Source: Nematocida parisii ERTm1 (Eukaryota > Microsporidia). Taken from it: DNA of 64,000 nt. Under the pieces are notes generated by a model. That model was not told where the DNA came from. It worked only from the letters and a program-made list of their open reading frames with translations, and searched no databases. Shown piece by piece: positions 58,307 through 64,000 of the stretch. Location: the NCBI RefSeq assembly GCF_000250985.1, contig NW_013524653.1:1-64000 (forward strand), in the 5' to 3' direction. The position numbers were made by a program, and so were the translations under genes. Position 1 is the first letter of the stretch; each line of letters starts with the position of its first letter.

Positions 58307-58954
58307 TTAGACCTCTACTTCGTTTCCTAGAATAGTTATTTCTTCAGTCCCTGCCTCAGTCACAATCATCATGCGCACGCATCCACCAGAGGAGTTATCT
58401 CTGTACATTGCATGAGAAACCATCTTTTTAACAAACTCTACTGCTTCTTCCTTTGTCATTTCCTCTTTGAATGTACTGTCCCCTAGCCCAGATATATACG
58501 CAGACCCGGACCCTGCAATTGACCAGTTCTGCTCTATCAGCGCACCACCCAGCGGAATAGTAAAGACATGCCCGCCAGTCTCATCTACACCCGCTACAAT
58601 AAATCCTGCTGTAACTCCCTGGTCAGTTGCGTCCCATACAATCTTCTTTATGGCCACAGCCACATCCTTTACAAGTGGCTTCTGCCCATGGCAGTATATT
58701 CCCGTGTTCATAATTCTCTTTGCATAGTCTGCTATTGCCTGCGTGTCTGCTGCTGACCCGCACCGGCATGTATATACATTATCTATAAGCTTTGTGATCT
58801 TCCTGGTGACTCGGTTTGAGACATACGTCCCCATCGATGTTCTGCTGTCTGCCCCCAATATCACGCCGTCTTTATACTTTACTGCAATAATTGTCGTTCC
58901 TAGGCTTGCAGCCTTCTCTGTGTGCGTGCTTCCCTGGAAATCTACTCTTAGCAT
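58307..58954 (-). CDS. PRE3: 20S proteasome subunit beta1 (caspase-like)
   Basis: Catalytic beta1 subunit with caspase-like (post-acidic) activity. A 19-residue propeptide ends in LG and precedes the catalytic Thr20 (mature Thr1) in the sequence TTIIAV. On mature numbering Asp17, Arg19, Lys33 and Arg45 are kept; Arg45 is the S1-pocket residue of beta1. Also seen: GADSRTSMGTYVSNRV, GSAADTQAIADY and GSGSAYISGLGD. Start fixed at ATG 58952-58954, giving 215 aa, equal to yeast Pre3 length; a longer frame upstream would overlap the ERF4-like gene on the other strand. Divergent from that gene with 28 bp between starts. Confidence 0.95.
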   Translation of the reverse strand: MLRVDFQGSTHTEKAASLGTTIIAVKYKDGVILGADSRTSMGTYVSNRVTRKITKLIDNVYTCRCGSAADTQAIADYAKRIMNTGIYCHGQKPLVKDVAVAIKKIVWDATDQGVTAGFIVAGVDETGGHVFTIPLGGALIEQNWSIAGSGSAYISGLGDSTFKEEMTKEEAVEFVKKMVSHAMYRDNSSGGCVRMMIVTEAGTEEITILGNEVEV

Positions 58955-58982
58955 TCTGTAAATAAAAACAGAGAAATATAAT
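58955..58982. promoter_or_regulatory. 28-bp divergent start region of PRE3 and the ERF4-like gene
   Basis: AT-rich 28-bp spacer (GTAAATAAAAACAGAGAAAT-like) between opposite ATG codons. Confidence 0.45.
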
Positions 58983-59351
58983 ATGAGCATTGTATACATA
59001 CCAGCACTAACAAGAAATAGTCTGACCACATTTGAGGAGACTCTTCCCTCTCCTTTATATGCAAGAGTGTCAGAGAATGAATGGAAAGAAATAACTGTCT
59101 GTTTGAACCAATATCTTTTCAAAAGAAGAGACAAACTTCTGTTCAAAGTACTGGCTCCTGTTTTAATTGGAAATATTTTAAGAAGTATAACGAATGCGTA
59201 TGTAGACAAGCAGGTGCAGAAGTATTTAGCCAAAAAGAACCTTATTCTAAGCCACCGCGGAATACACATTCACCACCCAAAAGACAGGCAATATTCTGGA
59301 ATTGATGTGTCTATCTACAGCAGTGCCTCATTCCCTATTAATATACAATAA
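58983..59351 (+). CDS. Probable ERF4/Golgin-A7 family palmitoyltransferase subunit
   Basis: Probable accessory subunit of a Ras-type palmitoyltransferase (Erf2-Erf4 in yeast, DHHC9-GCP16 in animals), acting on ER/Golgi membranes. The family pattern is visible: VYIPALTRNSLTTFEETLPSPL at the start, NEWKEITVCLNQYLF in the middle, a central hydrophobic helix (LFKVLAPVLIGNIL), then VDKQVQKYLAKKNLILSHRGIHIHHPK and a final IDVSIYSS strand, matching the I...R........P.L...E....I..IN and ...YL...N......G....P......L.I order of the ERF4 domain. 122 aa, about the length of GCP16. A DHHC partner is not in the window. ATG at 58983. Confidence 0.6.
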   Translation: MSIVYIPALTRNSLTTFEETLPSPLYARVSENEWKEITVCLNQYLFKRRDKLLFKVLAPVLIGNILRSITNAYVDKQVQKYLAKKNLILSHRGIHIHHPKDRQYSGIDVSIYSSASFPINIQ

Positions 59352-59372
59352 TAAAGTTTTATTTTGCAAATA

Positions 59373-60113
59373 ATGTATGCTAGTGAACAGGAATTACAGC
59401 CGTATTCATTTGCAGATTCTCCGGATAAAGTGCACGCGCAGGCATATGTAATGGGAACTACTGTGTTGGCCTTAAAGTACAAGAATGGAATTATGCTTGC
59501 ATCTGACACCCAGCTGTCATACGGATCACTTGCTAAGTACAAGAACATTGAAAGAGTTGGGGTTGTCTCCAAGAACATACTCCTGGGCACCTCTGGAGAG
59601 TACAGCAACTTCCAAGAGATGATTAAACGCCTCCGCATCCAAATTAACCCGCCCGGCGACAAAGAGGTTTTCCTAGGGCCCCGCGAGTGTTTTAATATGG
59701 TGAGAAACTACATGTACGAAAAAAGATGCAAGGGAAGGCCAGAGATGAACACCCACATCATTGCGGGGATAGAAGAAACCGCCCCTCCAACCCTGCTTCC
59801 CTATGAAACTGACCCATCAGGAAAGTTCTTAGGAGTTGTTGACCATCTTGGCAACTTCTACTTTGATAGTGTTGTTGGCACTGGAATAGGAGCACATCTA
59901 GCAATCCCCATCCTACGGGATAGAGTAGGCACCAATACAGAACTGCCAGAAGAAGAAGCACACAAAATTCTCTGCGACGCCATGGCGACCCTATGCTACA
60001 GAGACTGTAGAGCCACCAATATGATACAGATTTCTAAGATCACTAAGGATAAAATTACAATATCAAGGCCATTTGCGCTTAATACTTCCTGGGATATTGC
60101 CAATATGATATAA
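59373..60113 (+). CDS. PRE4: 20S proteasome subunit beta7
   Basis: Non-catalytic beta-ring subunit beta7 (PSMB4). A long propeptide-like N-terminus (about 30 residues) precedes MGTTVLALKYKNGIMLASDTQLSYGSLAKYKNIERV; the SYGSL...ERV order is typical of beta7. Other blocks: LLGTSGEYSNFQEMI, MNTHIIAGIE, VGTGIGAHLAIPILR and YYRD-like CYRDCRATN. It ends with WDIANMI, matching the beta7 tail (WDFAK) that clamps the opposite ring next to beta1. ATG at 59373 is used; a frame to 59364 would need TTG. It starts 21 bp after the ERF4-like gene. Beta1 and beta7 genes thus lie within 1.8 kb. Confidence 0.88.
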   Translation: MYASEQELQPYSFADSPDKVHAQAYVMGTTVLALKYKNGIMLASDTQLSYGSLAKYKNIERVGVVSKNILLGTSGEYSNFQEMIKRLRIQINPPGDKEVFLGPRECFNMVRNYMYEKRCKGRPEMNTHIIAGIEETAPPTLLPYETDPSGKFLGVVDHLGNFYFDSVVGTGIGAHLAIPILRDRVGTNTELPEEEAHKILCDAMATLCYRDCRATNMIQISKITKDKITISRPFALNTSWDIANMI

Positions 60114-60562
60114 GAAATAAATTCTCTTCTGTTTAATTTCTATCAAACACGGATATTGAAGACATATTTAACTTTTTCTTTTATTCTTTACTGTACTAAA
60201 GATCGATTTACTTTCTTTTTAAACTCCTTCTATAAAAATTCACTGCAATAATAATTCTGTGCTTGAGTTATCCAGAAATGCCTTAAACACTTATTACAAA
60301 TTAACTAAAAGGAAATGTTCGCTGTTATTGCTACAATCCAAATGGATTTGTTGTACTTTTTTGGCAAAATAGGTGTATATTACTAGAATTAAATATCAGA
60401 CAGCAGTACTTGATGAAAAGAGGAAACGCTTCTGTTTGCATAAAATTGGTTGGTCCTTTATAGTAGGATACCATTATGTTATGTCAAATGCCTAAGCATC
60501 CTGAATAGCCTGAAATAACGCAAAAAGATTAAATAAAAAAATTAGCATACCCTAAAAGAATA
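60114..60562. other. Intergenic, 0.45 kb, AT-rich
   Basis: Between PRE4 and the 460-aa gene; AATAAA at 60116-60121 follows the PRE4 stop. No gene seen; a weak motif relative (GCCTGAAATAAC) lies at about 60505. Confidence 0.4.
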
Positions 60563-61945
60563 ATGGTCAATAGTAGAATAAGTAGCAGCGGGTACTGCTC
60601 TATGCTAGAACAAGAAGCACCGAACGAAAGCAGTTTTTCTTCTATGAAGATTTATAATTTTATAGACCGGTGCATTACCAATATAACAGCTCAGAAGACC
60701 AGGTGTTTAGAGGGAAAATACATTAAAACTAAGTTAGAAAATGAAAAAATACGAAATAGGCTTAATAAAATAAAGAATAAGATAACACACCTTGCAGAAA
60801 GTGAAAATCGGCATAAAAATAGTCTTGTTGGTATAGAAGGCAAATACTACACGCATTTATATACTTTACTTCCAGAGTTTCTAAGAATTTATCCATCACC
60901 GAGTATAGAAGAGCCTATTCAAGAATATATATTGAACATAGTAAGAAGAATACTTGAGGAGTACATAGAATCAAAAGACTTTACAAATGATTCAGAAATG
61001 TATGTAAAATACATCCTAGACAGCACAGATGCGACCGATGAATTCAATCGCTTATATTACATAATACATGATTTTCTTCTAACTAATGAAATAGACAGCT
61101 TTATGGAAAGATTTAATACATGGTATTCGTACATGCTTGAATATAACTTAATGAATCATCCTAGGTATATTAAATATGTCAGCCAAATATTAAATGAAAG
61201 AGCCTTTTTAAATGATACATCATTCGCCTCGTTAAAAGTAGACTTGAATGCATTTATGACTAGGCTAAATTTAGAAAACCCATTATTGTATAATGAAGTG
61301 CATCTGCAAAATCCAGATACTCTGTTTAATTTAAATGGAAATGGGGAGTCTGTCATAGATACTGCTATAGAAACAGTCATGAAGTACAGATACATTCTTA
61401 GAACATACTTTGAAAACTCAAAGTATAACAAATCGCATAGACTAACAAATGAAGAAATTAAGAACATAGCTATTGTAGCTGATTACCTCACTGCAATTAG
61501 ATCGTGCATAAAAGATGTTCACACAAATATTGACCCAAATTATTTATTTATTGATGCACAGTATTTAACCCAAAAGAAAATTTACAGTTCCTTTGTGGTG
61601 GAAGAACCCACCAATCCAAGATCAATTCTATACTCAGCATGCGTGGACAACAACGAACTGATGAATTATGTTATGGATGCCTCTATTTTAGAAAAGACCA
61701 AGTATGTTGAAAGACGCGGAGATAATTTGGAAAGACTTATGTTTAAATTGAATATTAGCTCAATAGATGAAAACGAATGTTTTAGGAACTCCGAATGCTC
61801 ACCCAGCCGCGCCTATTCTAGATGCCCGAATAGAAGGATTATATCATGCACTATGGCAGAAAAATTATGCATTTTATCGATTATTTTACTAATAGTGTTG
61901 CTAGTATTAGTGTCTTTTTTTGGTATAAGAAAGGTTATTGCTTAA
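60563..61945 (+). CDS. Predicted tail-anchored membrane protein, 460 aa, unknown
   Basis: Not recognised. Mostly helical and polar with high Asn, Glu, Ile and Tyr content. A coiled-coil-like stretch lies near residues 52-80 (KTKLENEKIRNRLNKIKNKI). The body (90-400) has no motif. Near the C-terminus there are three cysteines and Arg-rich residues (SRCPNRRIISC), then one strong hydrophobic segment (LCILSIILLIVLLVLVSFFGI, about residues 435-455) and only a few residues after it, so it should be tail-anchored with the bulk in the cytosol. The SNARE layout is similar but no SNARE motif is seen. ATG at 60563. Composition is AT-rich, as for the accessory genes. Confidence 0.65.
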   Translation: MVNSRISSSGYCSMLEQEAPNESSFSSMKIYNFIDRCITNITAQKTRCLEGKYIKTKLENEKIRNRLNKIKNKITHLAESENRHKNSLVGIEGKYYTHLYTLLPEFLRIYPSPSIEEPIQEYILNIVRRILEEYIESKDFTNDSEMYVKYILDSTDATDEFNRLYYIIHDFLLTNEIDSFMERFNTWYSYMLEYNLMNHPRYIKYVSQILNERAFLNDTSFASLKVDLNAFMTRLNLENPLLYNEVHLQNPDTLFNLNGNGESVIDTAIETVMKYRYILRTYFENSKYNKSHRLTNEEIKNIAIVADYLTAIRSCIKDVHTNIDPNYLFIDAQYLTQKKIYSSFVVEEPTNPRSILYSACVDNNELMNYVMDASILEKTKYVERRGDNLERLMFKLNISSIDENECFRNSECSPSRAYSRCPNRRIISCTMAEKLCILSIILLIVLLVLVSFFGIRKVIA

Positions 61946-62986
61946 TGCTAGCACTTTCTATTCTAATTTTGAACTGGTTGGTACTGTAGCGGTTTGACAC
62001 ATTATTTAACTTAAGAATATTCTACCGGGATTAGATAAAATAAAATTGGATTCTTCCAATGGTTATGCTAAATTTCTATTTAATAATCAAATAAAAGAGC
62101 ACAAATAGTCTCAACAAACTTATTTCTCTTAAAATTATAGAATTATTTCAGGTTATATAATTAATATGCTTTCTTTATATATAGAAAACATACTAGTATA
62201 CCACATTTCATATTAATACTAGCGTAAAAAGAATGTGGGCCTGTGATATATATCTTAATTTAAATTTCAGATCGATAGTAAAGTGTTTGTGCATATACTG
62301 CATTAATTATTGTGTATGTTTCTGTGTAATGTATGTGAAATAATAATTTTATAGTACTTCTTCTGTGTTAAATATTTTCAGATAGTTCTTAGTTATTTTT
62401 TCTATATGGTATTTTATAGCACTTACGCCTGTATTTATTTTATAATACTGTACATATAATGTGAAGACTTTTACATAAAATAAAATAAAGAAATAAATAA
62501 AATACAAAAACAGTAAAAACATAAAGAAGCTGTTAAATAACAAAACACCAGCACAGAGACAACTTAAATCATGTACAACAATAAACACATGACAAACTCA
62601 CGGCAAAAACAACTGAATACAAACACACAATAAATATTATTGTCACTAAGCACTGTATACATAGCACAGAAACTAAATACCAGTAGAATAATTATCTTCA
62701 GTATTATTATTCAAAAAAAGTTCTCAAGAAAAATAGATAAGTTATAAGACACATTTGGTGCACCTGGTCTGAACTGAACTTGCTTGCATAAAAATCCTGC
62801 AATTATATAGGCATGCTATTCATAGGGGCAGATGACTGGTTTATATGTAAAATATTTTTAAAATCATTGTTTATTGTATATTTAGAAGTGCTATTTGTTT
62901 GTAAGGACCCATAATATTTATTTTCTGATCGCAAAATGATGAAATGCTCATTATAAATAAGTATAGAAACACGCACGATAAGATAA
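61946..62986. other. Intergenic, 1.04 kb, AT-rich
   Basis: No supported gene. A hydrophobic 79-codon minus-strand frame around 62349-62588 would start at GTG, and the 147-codon minus-strand frame at 62803-63246 overlaps the next gene; neither is called. Confidence 0.45.
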
Positions 62987-63616
62987 ATGACAAGTAGCAT
63001 AGAAGATAAGACAAGAATTTTTCCAAATAAGCTTTCTGGTGTTCGTAGAGCAATATACGCTTCAAACATATTAGCATGCATCAATGTGGTTCTATTCACA
63101 TACTTAGGTATAAACCAGGGGATGTCATATATTAAAGCAGGATATAGTACAGAAAATATTAATATATACATAGCACTAGCAATTGCTATGATAATGGGTA
63201 TTGCAGGAGAATATACAGTTATTAAAGAACAAGTTAAAAAAAACATTTATTATATAGAAAATCCGTTCAATATTTTTGTATGGGATAACTCTGGTTTTTT
63301 TGAGATTATAATGGGAGCTATGTCTACTTCATTGGCAACAGTTCTTATTTACGCATTCTACAATCAAAAGGCATTCTTACAGGGTGCTTCTGGGCTATGC
63401 ATAATAATGGCAACAGCAACTTGTATGTATAATGCGTATCTGTACCATATGATACGTAAGAACTTTGTGCATCAATATAACTATGTTCTTAATATATATC
63501 TGAACAACTTGCTTCTACTAGGAGGGGTATCCCTTCTCTTCTTTTCTATTTCCTTTCTATTTAATATTTTACTATTTACAAATGGGATACTGCACGTAAC
63601 AATAACCAGTAACTGA
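62987..63616 (+). CDS. Predicted polytopic membrane protein, 209 aa, unknown
   Basis: Not recognised. A basic N-terminus of about 20 residues precedes roughly six hydrophobic segments: near residues 23-45 (YASNILACINVVLFTYLGI), 58-75 (IALAIAMIMGIAGEY), 105-125 (FFEIIMGAMSTSLATVLIYAF), 131-150 (ASGLCIIMATATCMY) and 175-200 (LLLLGGVSLLFFSISFLFNILLF). A short polar tail ends the protein. Size and layout resemble the 235-aa protein at 5443-6150, possibly a distant paralog. ATG at 62987. An opposite-strand frame of 147 codons overlaps it; this frame is longer and has a cleaner hydrophobic pattern. Confidence 0.55.
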   Translation: MTSSIEDKTRIFPNKLSGVRRAIYASNILACINVVLFTYLGINQGMSYIKAGYSTENINIYIALAIAMIMGIAGEYTVIKEQVKKNIYYIENPFNIFVWDNSGFFEIIMGAMSTSLATVLIYAFYNQKAFLQGASGLCIIMATATCMYNAYLYHMIRKNFVHQYNYVLNIYLNNLLLLGGVSLLFFSISFLFNILLFTNGILHVTITSN

Positions 63617-63921
63617 ACTATACCCATAAAAACATCATAAATTAAATATTCAGTTGGAAATATACACAAAAACAATTAATTAAGATAGAATAAATTCTAT
63701 TCAGAAACTATTGATAAAGCCTGGGAAGTAAGCGGAGCAAATAATTATGGGGGGAGTTTATCTTTTAAATAAAGTAGCTATTTATTGTATTAAGTCTATT
63801 CAACAGATTTTATGCTGTCAAAGTAACTACAAATTACATATTTATGATTAAAAATAATTGGTGCAATGCGAACCTTAAGCGCAATCGTGTTTTATGAGTC
63901 ACTCAGAATAAAACACTTTCA
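63617..63921. other. Intergenic, 0.31 kb
   Basis: AT-rich; no feature seen. Confidence 0.4.
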
Positions 63922-64000
63922 ATGATACAGAACTTTGCTTCGAATCCAGAAAAAACCCCAGATGCATCGAATGGCTCTGATAGTGTGCGACCAGAAAAGC
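63922..64000 (+). CDS. Start of a gene cut by the right edge
   Basis: ATG at 63922 opens a frame of 26 codons to the end of the window (MIQNFASNPEKTPDASNGSD...). The reading is polar (Ser, Asn, Pro, Asp, Lys) and the DNA suddenly becomes richer in G+C than the spacer before it, as at other gene starts here. Too short to name. Without the following sequence it could still be a chance frame. Confidence 0.45.
   Translation, partial: MIQNFASNPEKTPDASNGSDSVRPEK

Noticed and set aside
62803-63246. 147-codon minus-strand membrane-like frame
   Set aside because: Overlaps the longer plus-strand gene at 62987; hydrophobicity on both strands is common for such DNA. If the plus-strand call is wrong this is the alternative.
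63941-63958. TTCGAATCC resembling a tRNA B-box
   Set aside because: Falls in the open frame at the right edge and has no matching A-box or stem upstream.

Overview
The window looks like a gene-dense piece of a microsporidian nuclear genome, with a Nematocida-like lineage as my best guess (clade moderately supported, genus not proven). The reasons are these. All conserved genes are single uninterrupted frames with no visible introns. Conserved proteins are fungal or eukaryotic but shortened: midasin 3274 aa against about 4900 in yeast, eIF5 175 against about 400, PI4-kinase 1477 against about 1900. Coding DNA is clearly richer in G+C than the very AT-rich spacers, and divergent gene pairs sit only 14 to 32 bp apart. 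No rRNA, tRNA, CRISPR or retroelement was seen. All genes need ATG; several frames that could be extended upstream only through TTG or GTG were trimmed to the first sensible ATG.

Layout: 1-1557 is the end of SPB4 (DEAD-box helicase). 1849-13079 is an accessory stretch of membrane proteins without recognised domains (808, 235, 160, 429, 186 and 167 aa), with the replication factor CDC45 embedded in it and a degenerate GC-rich tandem repeat at about 4.7-5.0 kb. 13.6-38 kb is a housekeeping block: MRE11, an Afg2/Drg1-like AAA ATPase, a two-BIR Bir1/survivin-like protein, BCP1, midasin REA1, a Pumilio protein, a hypothetical gene, HRD1, an Mrn1-like four-RRM protein, an ankyrin protein, a probable V-ATPase subunit G and a C-terminally shortened eIF5. 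Convergent to eIF5 is cysteinyl-tRNA synthetase (37950-39536). 39.5-42.2 kb is a second accessory pocket with two small membrane-anchored proteins and a 244-bp MITE-like element with perfect 39-bp inverted ends. 42.8-51.5 kb has the STT4-type PI4-kinase, a hypothetical protein, RPA49 and CCT8. 52.6-60.1 kb has a homeodomain gene, an Integrator INTS11-like nuclease, an MscS-like channel, proteasome beta1, an ERF4-like protein and proteasome beta7. 60.5-63.6 kb has two further membrane proteins, and a gene start runs off the right edge.

How the genes work together: four genes (SPB4, AFG2, BCP1, REA1) act in maturation or export of the large ribosomal subunit, and RPA49 makes its rRNA. HRD1, the proteasome subunits and CCT8 form a protein quality-control group. 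CDC45, MRE11 and the Bir1-like protein serve replication, repair and mitosis. The observations most worth following are the INTS11-type (rather than CPSF73-type) nuclease, a recurrent intergenic TAACCCGAAATT motif, the MITE-like element, the 24-bp palindrome in front of the homeobox gene, and the eIF5 that lacks its C-terminal domain.
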